From: a virus
IMG/VR virus record: IMGVR_UViG_3300027973_000236
Coordinates: 1 to 22,396 of that record
Direction: 5' to 3' (one strand)
DNA length: 22,396 bases
The stretch's first letter is position 1, and each line of letters opens with the position of its first letter. The position numbers were made by a program, and so were the translations under genes. The notes below the pieces were generated by a model. The model was not told the origin of the DNA and did not search any database. It saw only the letters and a program-made list of their open reading frames with translations. Shown piece by piece: positions 9,101-14,415 of the stretch.

Positions 9101-10308
9101 TTGGAAGATTTTATGATTTAAATGGCGATGAATGTAAATTTGTTGTCGATAATGCCGGAGTATTCCCATCATTTAGCAGTGGTACAGTAAAGGATGAAGT
9201 GACTTATATTGGACCAACACCAATTGCATCTTATCCTCAACCAATTACTGGGAGAACTGAATTCATTTCGCCTGCATTTAGCAATATCTTAACACCAACA
9301 GATGAAATTCAAGGAAAAACTTGGATTATGAGATGGAGTAATGTTGACTTTCCTGAAGACGGACAGTATATATTAAAGGCGGAAGCAGATGATTTGGCAA
9401 TTATTAGAATTGATGGCGTTGAAGTGGGAAGGGCTAAAGTAAATGAGGGGCAACGAACTACCAATTTTAATGCAACTAAAGGAAAACGAACAGTGGAGTT
9501 TGAGTTATCAAACATCTCCATACCAAATACATCATTCCAACAAAATCCAGTTGTTGTTTCCGTAGAGATCAGTAAAAATATAAATGTAACAACAAAAGCA
9601 AATATTCCGTGGACAACAAATCCAGTTGGAGTATCTGCAATTTTAATTCCTCCCCCTTGTCCCAAATTGGTTAGAGGTAGAGGTGTTGTAGATAAAGTAA
9701 TTATAGAAGATCCAGGTGTTGGATACATACCACCAGTACCTGGTGGCAATGGATATCCTGTTATTCTTAAGCTTGCAGAAGTTTTTGTAGAAAATTCTGG
9801 AATCAATTATAATTGTGGGGTGGATCAACTTAAAATTATTCCAGATAATGGGGCAAAATTAAGTTATACTTGCAATGCTTTTGGAGTTATTGATGCGGTA
9901 AGTGTTGATAGTCCCGGTACTCCTTTTAATAGTTATCCAGAAATCACTCTTGTATCAGAAACTGGAGTGAATGCATTATTCAGACCAGTATTTGAAGTTG
10001 TAAGAGATCCATTGGATCCTACAATATCTCCAAATAATATCATTCAGGTTACTGATTTGGTTGGCCTCAAGCAAACTGGATATGTAGATGGAAGACCATA
10101 TTATGGTGCTGTCTTCTATGAAAATGGACTTAAATATGCAGGATATTATAAGACAATTGGAGCACCAATTCGAATTTATGATACTCTTCAAGAAAGTATC
10201 ACTGCGAAGGTCACCACACCTGCAAGTGCAATCGAAAGATCTGGTACTGATGTTACCAATAATGATCCAAGACTTAATATTCCAGGTACGCCAAATACCA
10301 CTACATAG
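6166..10308 (+). CDS. Giant tail adhesin-like protein with four PA14-like modules and a DUF5648-like repeat domain
   Basis: A 1380-residue structural protein. Four related beta-rich modules lie at about 264-361, 580-720, 744-864 and 1045-1145. Each has a 'FP.DG.Y' strand followed by a D-D/N-x-x-x-L-x-I-D-G-like segment, as in PA14 carbohydrate-binding domains. Modules 1 and 3 also share a near-identical lead-in, F-M-N-x-Y-x-x-S-P-V-P-P followed by G-S-D. Residues 384-532 hold three repeats with an H-F-Y/F-T/V-T signature and an E-G-x-A-F-like ending, resembling DUF5648 repeats. The C-terminal part (about 1175-1275) contains several short G-x-G-Y/P-G motif units. No catalytic domain is seen. 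Likely role: side fibre or baseplate appendage binding cyanobacterial surface glycans. A late promoter sits just upstream; AAGGA is unusually close to the ATG. Confidence 0.8.
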   Translation: MPTNLFGPRSKDDIRVGYISTDTGYVTGVTICEANSYAQQNPGTTFIFRNGNNNIKYLNINEVNKLTPDSLVSTANSCGGPQTVVECGPPIINFSGGGGVGALGNAIVGIDGAILAVDVIEGGFGYQYEPFVNAKDNCQIGNGAVLTAVLGETTETLEETYDSEADFEEYEICPDTTVGYGRNWGPNGEDLGPWEPRTYTEVSQDPIRKEIEEYQKALTVGKNPFWTTRKNTPKRITSLSQSFRKYDVTDEPYLKNRRAEGVKDPVAWNEFMNSYTISPVPPSNVSGSDFAGKVFTFEWEDEFPRDGEYVFRGLCDNKATLYLDGLKFFDLGDFNGAVSPQRKTLQAGVHKIRVDLENYPIYETKVIQPKVPPKKLPPAPPPELIGMLRFFTADFSGPALTTHFYTSDPNDEFIQENGFVLEGLAFKLFKSSANVPGTVDVYRLFKGIIGDHFFTTSGAEKGSAVLDQYIYEGVVGKAYSEPGPDRIEVVRYFRPSTGEHFYVTTIEDSQRPGWLAGLGYVREGTAFYAPTDPTATPTTEPVAKPTSNPIQNANVFNTVDYIDKATRRLWRTNPTATATSSIIDRYGICPFDTTTAEAQNQSYAGTHTIIWNNINFPIDGDYRIQIAVDDNVTLYIGDTQIRKQGFFPGTSTGTGDLNEIYQFKAGNYTIRAELEQIPGSALARGNPMVLAVNIETTYSTQQVVSPKSWNDNPMGISITIDAPPPTVPKEIPPVQTGRCPPSPIWSTRFPGASQAWYPVRFNVPNTWSKFMNRYALSPVPPLDTPGSDQTEVNFLNDWNVEIPYAGYYGVKGTGDNRGRLLIDDIEVAQFDGFNVVNPKLKKVYLTKGNHKITTEIFNYSILATSIVNKKIFSTKDWIVTSPSQPKTVDVSFNISVAGGFANKFVIDDLGISVSKVNDRGQSSKNENITKNVEYGKVYKVKLSTSNQGQIKLRTQGNNVLQAEDDRDFNWKDIQCTTNIGRFYDLNGDECKFVVDNAGVFPSFSSGTVKDEVTYIGPTPIASYPQPITGRTEFISPAFSNILTPTDEIQGKTWIMRWSNVDFPEDGQYILKAEADDLAIIRIDGVEVGRAKVNEGQRTTNFNATKGKRTVEFELSNISIPNTSFQQNPVVVSVEISKNINVTTKANIPWTTNPVGVSAILIPPPCPKLVRGRGVVDKVIIEDPGVGYIPPVPGGNGYPVILKLAEVFVENSGINYNCGVDQLKIIPDNGAKLSYTCNAFGVIDAVSVDSPGTPFNSYPEITLVSETGVNALFRPVFEVVRDPLDPTISPNNIIQVTDLVGLKQTGYVDGRPYYGAVFYENGLKYAGYYKTIGAPIRIYDTLQESITAKVTTPASAIERSGTDVTNNDPRLNIPGTPNTTT

Positions 10309-10335
10309 TAATACATTAGATATATTTTTTTACTA

Positions 10336-11004
10336 ATGGCTACATCACAAAATCGTAATAATTCAAAACTGGGTACTCCCACAACATTGACTAAAGGTGG
10401 TGCTGCTGGTGGTGTTTCAAAAACAAACACTGCTAAACAAAATTATACTGCAAGAAGCGTTGGTAATGATCATGGGTCACTTACTTTTGGTGCTATTCAC
10501 AAACAAGGTGATGTGACATCAGATGTAATGCTTCAGGCAACTGATGGAAGGCATGGCATTATTTTAGATAAAGACGGTTCTCGTAAAGGATGTACACAAA
10601 TCACTGCTCCTGGTAGAATTACTATTGATGCAGGTGAGGATAAAAAGGAAGCAGAAGATACATTGATGATTCATTCTTGGAATGGAAATATTTGTATCGT
10701 TGCAAGTAATGGAAAACTTAGATTGCAAGGAACTGATATTGAATTAGTTGCTGTTGGTGAGGGTGGTTCCAAAGGAAACATTCGCATGAAAGCAAGTGAA
10801 ACAATTGAACTTGATGGGAAAAAGATCATTGGCAATGCAAAAACTTTGTGTAAAATGGTTTCCAGTGGTAAAGTAGAAATGGCAGCAAATACTTGTATGA
10901 ATATATACGGATCATTAATCAGAAATACTACCGATGCCGTTGCAAATAAAGATGGTAAGAATGGTGGTCAACTTCTTCAAAATTTACAAAATCTAACAAG
11001 TTAA
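10336..11004 (+). CDS. Beta-helix spike-like structural protein, possible detached gp5 C-terminal needle
   Basis: A 222-residue protein. Residues about 1-45 are polar and probably extended. From about 50 on it is built of short strands with regular turns: an I-T-A-P-G-R-I-T-I-D-A-G strand pair, then units such as I-R-M-K-A-S-E-T-I-E-L-D-G-K-K and V-E-M-A-A-N-T-C. This periodic alternation of charged and small residues is what the gp5 C-terminal and VgrG-type triple-stranded beta-helices look like. The gp5-like protein at 4320-6143 lacks such a region, so this gene may supply the spike tip as a separate trimer. That is inference from sequence texture and context. No clear ribosome site precedes the ATG; the 27-base gap before it is T-rich. 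The next gene starts 7 bases after its stop. Confidence 0.7.
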   Translation: MATSQNRNNSKLGTPTTLTKGGAAGGVSKTNTAKQNYTARSVGNDHGSLTFGAIHKQGDVTSDVMLQATDGRHGIILDKDGSRKGCTQITAPGRITIDAGEDKKEAEDTLMIHSWNGNICIVASNGKLRLQGTDIELVAVGEGGSKGNIRMKASETIELDGKKIIGNAKTLCKMVSSGKVEMAANTCMNIYGSLIRNTTDAVANKDGKNGGQLLQNLQNLTS

Positions 11005-11011
11005 AAGTAAA

Positions 11012-11800
11012 ATGGCAAATTCTTCAGATGATATTTCAACTGGAAGACAGTTGATGGTTGGTGCAGGACAACCTCCTTGGATGGGGATTGGTGCAGCAGC
11101 TGTAAGAGGTGCTGCATTTGTTGAAGGTCCTTTATCAATTGGAAATGCAACAGAATTTCCTGGTGCATATGCAACATTGATGGTTGGTCCGTTGTCAAAT
11201 GGTGATGCAATAAAAGTTCCTGTTGCTGGGGCAAATTGTGGTCAAAATTTTTCTCCTTATTCACTTGTTGTAAGTGGTGATGCAGCAATTTTTGATAATC
11301 TAAGTGTCAGTAGTAATGTGATTGCAGGTTCTGATATCATTGCTCAGGGAGAAGTTAGGTCAAGATGTGGATCACATATCTTATCTGCTAAAAAGAACTT
11401 TGATATACCTCACCCATCCAAAGAAGGGTGGAGACTGCGCCATACGTGCCCAGAAGGTCCCTCAAACGATGTTTATGTAAGAGGAAAGGTTCTGAACCGA
11501 AATGAAATTCAACTTCCTTCTTATTGGAAAGACCTTGTTGATTGGACAACAATTACTGTATCACTAACACCAATTGGTGCTCATCAAGATGTGATTGTAA
11601 AAAGAATTGATGAAGATAAAATTTATCTCCAATCAAAAGGTAATATGCCCATTCATTGTTTCTATCATATCTTTGCTGAAAGAGCGGATGGTGAGAGATT
11701 GATTTCTGAGTATCAAGGAGAAAGTCCTGCAGATTACCCAGGCAATAATAATGAATATTCAGTTTCTGGATATCATTATGACACTAAAGGAGAAAACTAA
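11012..11800 (+). CDS. Fibre-like structural protein, first of two tandem paralogues
   Basis: A 262-residue protein. The N-terminal half (1-125) is Gly/Ala-rich with short strands of the kind seen in fibre shafts. From about residue 127 it carries a domain that starts K-N-F-D-I-P-H-P-S-K, continues W-R-L-R-H-T-C-P-E-G-P and ends with P-A-D-Y-P-G-N-N and G-Y-H-Y-D. The same domain forms most of the following gene. I recall this H-P-T/S-K and L-R-H domain as common in marine phage fibre or appendage proteins but know no function for it. A head-binding or assembly role is possible. Its stop and the next start overlap (TAATG at 11798-11802), and an AAGGAG site for the next gene lies within its last codons. 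Confidence 0.7.
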   Translation: MANSSDDISTGRQLMVGAGQPPWMGIGAAAVRGAAFVEGPLSIGNATEFPGAYATLMVGPLSNGDAIKVPVAGANCGQNFSPYSLVVSGDAAIFDNLSVSSNVIAGSDIIAQGEVRSRCGSHILSAKKNFDIPHPSKEGWRLRHTCPEGPSNDVYVRGKVLNRNEIQLPSYWKDLVDWTTITVSLTPIGAHQDVIVKRIDEDKIYLQSKGNMPIHCFYHIFAERADGERLISEYQGESPADYPGNNNEYSVSGYHYDTKGEN

Positions 11801-12495
11801 TGGCTGAATTTTTTATACAAAACGAACAGAATGGAATTCCAAATTGTGCGGATCAAAGTCCATATGGAATTCCATCTAGTAGATTTGACTATATTTTAAA
11901 ATCATTAACTGGCGATGATGATTATCCATATGATGCTTGCACTCCATATCTTCATTATAATGTAAGAGTTGCAAACTTAAGAGCAGATGCCCAAATTCTT
12001 GCTCCAAATTATCGTGGAGGTAATTTTTATGGAACCTTTTATGGCACACTAAATGGAAGAGCAACGGGCAATAAATCATTTGATATTTCACATCCAACAA
12101 AAAATGACTGGAGATTGAGGCATGTTTGTTTGGAGGGTCCAGAGAGTGCAGTATTCTTCAGAGGTCGCCTAACCAATTCAAATGTAATTGAACTTCCAGA
12201 TTATTGGACTGGACTTGTTGACCCAGAAAGTATTACAGTTTCTCTAACTCAAATTGGATATTCTCAGGACTTAATTGTTGAAAAAATTGAATGGGGAAAA
12301 AAAGTTTTAATTAAGTCTGGAACCGGAGCAAATGTTGATTGTTACTATTTGGTTCATGGAACAAGAAAAGATACCGAAAAATTAATTCCTGAATATGAAG
12401 GAAAAACCCCAGCAGATTATCCAGGAAATAATGATCTTTATTCCGTTGCTGGTTATCATTATGATGTTCGTAATATAGGAGATATTAACCTATGA
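11800..12495 (+). CDS. Fibre-like structural protein, second of two tandem paralogues
   Basis: A 231-residue protein whose region from about residue 90 parallels the C-terminal domain of its upstream neighbour: K-S-F-D-I-S-H-P-T-K, W-R-L-R-H-V-C-L-E-G-P, I-E-L-P-D-Y-W-T-G-L-V-D, I-T-V-S-L-T-Q-I-G and a final P-A-D-Y-P-G-N-N / G-Y-H-Y-D. The N-terminal about 85 residues are unrelated to the neighbour and shorter, with several Tyr/Pro pairs, suggesting a different attachment point on the same domain. Start support: AAGGAG at 11787-11792 and a TAATG overlap. The stop overlaps the next start (ATGA). Probably a virion appendage protein; exact role unknown. Confidence 0.7.
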   Translation: MAEFFIQNEQNGIPNCADQSPYGIPSSRFDYILKSLTGDDDYPYDACTPYLHYNVRVANLRADAQILAPNYRGGNFYGTFYGTLNGRATGNKSFDISHPTKNDWRLRHVCLEGPESAVFFRGRLTNSNVIELPDYWTGLVDPESITVSLTQIGYSQDLIVEKIEWGKKVLIKSGTGANVDCYYLVHGTRKDTEKLIPEYEGKTPADYPGNNDLYSVAGYHYDVRNIGDINL

Positions 12496-13343
12496 TTTTT
12501 ACTAATAGCCCCAAATCCCAATTTGTTTATAATGACCTATCGGATGAGCAGTCAAGACTTCAAAAAGCAGTTCAAAGTAATTATACAAACACTGGAGTTA
12601 CCTCAACATCAGTAGGTAATTACAAAGTTCCTTCTGCAGCTTTAGATCAACTTGCACTTCAAAAACTTGTAGTGATTAATAGTAAAAAACTAGAAATTTC
12701 TACAATTACTACCAATAATTTTAATACTTATTCCAGTTCTTGTGGTGCAAGTGGATGTGGTATAGGTACATCCACAAGTTTTTCTTCGTCGGTTATTGTA
12801 GGAACTTCAAAAACTACGGTTGGATATACTTGCGGAGTTACAACTTATTATGCAGGTAAAGCAGAAGTTCGTCAAGATATTTTATGTGCATGGAATTTTC
12901 CAGTTTTAGAAACTGTAAATTCCTCTGCAGAATTCTATACAGATGGAGAAACATACACTCAAGTTACCTCTGGTAATTTGGGTATTGGAAAAACTTCAGT
13001 TCTTTGTAGTGACACAAGCGATCTTTCAGGGTTGCAACCAACAGCAACATTAATTGGGTATTATTATCCAATTGATCCATCTGCTTCTGGCCCAGGATGT
13101 GCTGGTGCAATCTCTTCTGTTACATCCATTACAAATGAAATTATAACTTTAAGAAGTGAAATTAATTCTTTGACTACTGATATTAATACGATAAAAGATG
13201 AAAAAACAACATATCAAATTGATCTGTGGTATGAAAATAAGGCAACTAATGATTTTAATAATCGGTCAACTAATCTTGGAAATGCAACTAGTACGATGAC
13301 CCAGTATCAGCAGGTAATTGCCGATTATGAAGCAACCACTTGA
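12492..13343 (+). CDS. Structural-type protein with six cysteines and C-terminal coiled coil, unknown function
   Basis: A 283-residue protein translated from an ATGA overlap with the preceding fibre gene, with a TAGGAGA site at 12476-12482. The middle (about 75-205) is Ser/Thr/Gly-rich with six cysteines in C-G-A-S-G-C, Y-T-C-G, L-C-A-W, L-C-S-D and G-C-A-G contexts. The C-terminal about 70 residues form a polar heptad-like helix (N-E-I-I-T-L-R-S-E-I-N-S-L onwards), suggesting oligomerisation. No family is recognised. Operon position makes it the last gene of the structural run. Its TGA stop lies inside the -35 box of a sigma-70-type promoter that opens the next region. Confidence 0.7.
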   Translation: MIFTNSPKSQFVYNDLSDEQSRLQKAVQSNYTNTGVTSTSVGNYKVPSAALDQLALQKLVVINSKKLEISTITTNNFNTYSSSCGASGCGIGTSTSFSSSVIVGTSKTTVGYTCGVTTYYAGKAEVRQDILCAWNFPVLETVNSSAEFYTDGETYTQVTSGNLGIGKTSVLCSDTSDLSGLQPTATLIGYYYPIDPSASGPGCAGAISSVTSITNEIITLRSEINSLTTDINTIKDEKTTYQIDLWYENKATNDFNNRSTNLGNATSTMTQYQQVIADYEATT

Positions 13344-13368
13344 CAATGCCCTCTAGGTGCCCTATAAT
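13340..13368 (+). promoter_or_regulatory. Perfect-consensus sigma-70-type promoter
   Basis: TTGACA (13340-13345) and TATAAT (13363-13368) are separated by exactly 17 bases, the full bacterial consensus and optimal spacing. The -35 box contains the TGA stop of the preceding gene. Initiation is expected near 13375, 15-20 bases before the ATG at 13394. This is a host-polymerase (early) type of promoter, unlike the GATAAATA late motifs elsewhere in the window. Confidence 0.85.
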
Positions 13369-13374
13369 ACCTAG
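13353..13374. promoter_or_regulatory. Inverted repeat flanking the -10 box, possible operator
   Basis: CTAGGT (13353-13358) and its exact reverse complement ACCTAG (13369-13374) are separated by 10 bases that include the whole TATAAT box; the right arm also lies in a CCTAGG palindrome. A repressor dimer bound here would block the promoter. The arms are only 6 bases long, so chance cannot be excluded. Confidence 0.35.
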
Positions 13375-13393
13375 GTAATCAAACGAACCGCGA

Positions 13394-13603
13394 ATGACTT
13401 TTGAACTTCAAGAAGACGAGTATCTCACTCGTTGTGTGGTGAATACGACTGCCCGCACCTTTAGTCTTTATTCTAACACAGGAGACGAAAAGGTAGTATC
13501 GTGTGATACAATGGATGAGTTTATGAATGTTCTTACGTTCGTTCGCAATACGATTGGCGAGGGTGATGAACTTGTTTATGCCGATCCTCTGACTGCAGGT
13601 TAA
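13394..13603 (+). CDS. Small acidic protein of unknown function, first gene of the accessory island
   Basis: A 69-residue acidic protein directly downstream of the consensus promoter. It is predicted to be a compact mixed alpha/beta protein: strands around 12-27 and 33-36, then a helix around 39-54. No domain is recognised. The ATG has no clear ribosome site and lies close to the expected transcription start. Base composition is visibly higher in G+C than the structural genes (26 of 60 bases at 13441-13500). The stop overlaps the start of the next small gene (TAATG at 13601-13605), supporting both as real. Such small ORFs are usual among early genes of T4-like phages. Confidence 0.65.
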   Translation: MTFELQEDEYLTRCVVNTTARTFSLYSNTGDEKVVSCDTMDEFMNVLTFVRNTIGEGDELVYADPLTAG

Positions 13604-13782
13604 TGCGTCCAGAAACAAGAACCTCAATGGAGATGTTGTTTGCTTCTAAATGGAACTTGCCGCAAGCAGCAAAACATGCTAATCTAACTTGTAAGGAGAT
13701 GAAGATTACTTTTAACGAATACTGTAATTTTCATCCACCTACTTATCAATTTGAAAGGAACAATCAACTCAAACTTTTTTGA
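13603..13782 (+). CDS. 59-residue protein of unknown function
   Basis: An open frame of 59 codons starting MRPETRTSMEM, with the ATG overlapping the previous stop (TAATG). It has a helical segment with W-N-L-P-Q-A-A-K-H-A-N-L near residues 17-28, which suggests a small helix-turn-helix-like fold, then a polar C-terminus ending K-L-F. I recall similar short proteins in marine T4-like phages but know no function. A DNA-binding role is possible but speculative. Its last codons form the left arm of a hairpin terminator (13766-13785), so its coding end and the terminator share the same bases. Confidence 0.6.
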   Translation: MRPETRTSMEMLFASKWNLPQAAKHANLTCKEMKITFNEYCNFHPPTYQFERNNQLKLF

Positions 13783-13790
13783 GTTTTTCT
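13766..13790 (+). terminator. Hairpin with T-rich tail, probable intrinsic terminator
   Basis: AACTCAAA (13766-13773) pairs perfectly with TTTGAGTT (13778-13785) around a CTTT loop, followed by TTTCT. The stem is A+T-rich, so termination may be partial. It covers the last codons of the 59-residue gene and abuts the first base of the tRNA at 13791, so readthrough would be needed for the island promoter to drive the tRNA. Confidence 0.55.
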
Positions 13791-13863
13791 GCCCGTGTAG
13801 CCCAGCGGAAGAGGCACAAAACTTAAAATTTTGCAAGCGACAGTTCGAATCTGTCCACGGGTA
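13791..13863 (+). tRNA. tRNA-Leu(UAA) with a short variable loop
   Basis: A 73-base cloverleaf. Acceptor stem 13791-13797 pairs with 13856-13862 (one terminal G-U pair), discriminator A at 13863, CCA not encoded. The D arm is 13800-13815. Anticodon stem CAAAA/TTTTG (13817-13821, 13829-13833) encloses loop CTTAAAA with anticodon TAA at 13824-13826. T arm GACAG/CTGTC (13839-13855) has loop TTCGAAT. The anticodon reads UUA leucine codons, frequent in this A+T-rich phage. The variable loop is only 5 bases (CAAGC), whereas bacterial leucine tRNAs normally have a long variable arm. Confidence 0.88.
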
Positions 13864-13889
13864 TTCCCTTCTAAATATGCAAAAGGGAA
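13864..13889 (+). promoter_or_regulatory. Hairpin covering the ribosome site of the 89-residue gene
   Basis: TTCCCTT (13864-13870) directly follows the tRNA and pairs with AAGGGAA (13883-13889) across a 12-base loop. The right arm is the likely Shine-Dalgarno region of the ATG at 13896, so pairing would hide it. There is no T-run, so it is not an intrinsic terminator. It may alternatively guide 3' processing of the tRNA. Confidence 0.35.
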
Positions 13890-13895
13890 ATCAAT

Positions 13896-14165
13896 ATGGG
13901 ATACCGAATTGAAACAGCATATTGCTGGTACAACAAAGAAACTCAAATTATTTTGATGTACTTTATCAATCACATCCCATTTACTTTTGATGAACTTCCT
14001 GACTTTGTGATGGAAGATCCTGAAATCATCAAAAAAGCAGATCAACAACGTCGTTGGAATCCAGAAGATCTTTACCGAACTTCCTTTTATCTGATAGACG
14101 AAGAAGCACATCCGATGATCTTTGAAGTTGATTTGGAAAATCCAGAGGCACTTCCTGTGGATTAA
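13896..14165 (+). CDS. Acidic 89-residue protein of unknown function
   Basis: Lies between the two tRNA genes. The start is supported by AAGGGA at 13883-13888, about 7 bases before the ATG. The protein is acidic and aromatic-rich, with strand-like segments around 5-12 and 17-25, a Pro/Asp-rich middle (P-F-T-F-D-E-L-P at 28-35), and a C-terminus with repeated Glu/Asp ending A-L-P-V-D. No signal peptide, membrane helix or family is recognised. A competing antisense frame across 13764-14225 is rejected because it runs through both tRNA genes. Only 4 bases separate its stop from the tRNA-Thr gene. Confidence 0.65.
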   Translation: MGYRIETAYCWYNKETQIILMYFINHIPFTFDELPDFVMEDPEIIKKADQQRRWNPEDLYRTSFYLIDEEAHPMIFEVDLENPEALPVD

Positions 14166-14169
14166 TTTT

Positions 14170-14240
14170 GCCTCTAAAGCATTGTGGTGATGCACCGCTC
14201 TTGTAAAGCGGAGACGACAGTTCAATTCTGTCTAGAGGCT
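14170..14240 (+). tRNA. tRNA-Thr(UGU)
   Basis: A 71-base cloverleaf. Acceptor GCCTCTA (14170-14176) pairs perfectly with TAGAGGC (14233-14239); discriminator T at 14240; CCA not encoded. D stem GCAT/ATGC is 14179-14182/14190-14193. Anticodon stem CCGCT/AGCGG (14195-14199, 14207-14211) has loop CTTGTAA with anticodon TGT at 14202-14204. T stem GACAG/CTGTC (14216-14220, 14228-14232) has loop TTCAATT. It reads ACA threonine codons, common in the fibre genes here. Position 8 is A and position 14 is T, the reverse of the usual U8-A14 tertiary pair. Confidence 0.88.
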
Positions 14241-14259
14241 TGAGTTCTATACTCCAATT

Positions 14260-14415
14260 ATGTCACTTATTTCACAACAAGATAGAGATCTTGCTATTGA
14301 AGCATTAAATTTCTACCTCTTCAGTAAAGGTAATGATTTTACTGAAGCAAAGAGAGCAGAAGTAAATGCTCTTCTTAACTGGATTAAATTGGAAAAAACC
14401 AAAAATGAATATTAA
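14260..14415 (+). CDS. 51-residue protein of unknown function
   Basis: An open frame of 51 codons starting MSLISQQDRD, 19 bases after tRNA-Thr. It is predicted mostly helical: a first helix around 5-22, then a second from about 27-47 (T-E-A-K-R-A-E-V-N-A-L-L-N-W-I), followed by a lysine-rich tail. No family is recognised. The next gene starts inside it (14405), an 11-base overlap, consistent with a compact operon leading to the Mom-like gene. No strong ribosome site precedes the ATG, which lowers confidence, but codon use is phage-like throughout. Confidence 0.55.
   Translation: MSLISQQDRDLAIEALNFYLFSKGNDFTEAKRAEVNALLNWIKLEKTKNEY

Noticed and set aside
9309-9806. 165-residue open frame on the minus strand
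   Set aside because: Lies wholly within the 1380-residue gene, and the + strand there encodes a clear PA14-like module, so it is a shadow.
13824-13826. Possible ochre-suppressor tRNA
   Set aside because: The anticodon is UAA, which reads UUA leucine codons. A suppressor of UAA stops would need anticodon UUA.
13869-13876. TTCTAAAT/CTAAATA-like late promoter before the 89-residue gene
   Set aside because: It departs from the GATAAATA form seen twice elsewhere and sits in the loop of a hairpin; the evidence is too weak to annotate.
13764-14225. 153-residue open frame on the minus strand
   Set aside because: It runs antisense through both tRNA genes and the 89-residue gene, and its product is of low-information composition; the + strand genes explain the region.
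14248-14253. TATACT as a -10 box for the 51-residue gene
   Set aside because: No acceptable -35 box lies 16-18 bases upstream, and initiation would fall at the ATG itself.
14366-14404. Upstream start for the 57-residue gene (70-residue form)
   Set aside because: It would begin well inside the preceding 51-residue gene without a ribosome site; the ATG at 14405 gives a normal short overlap.
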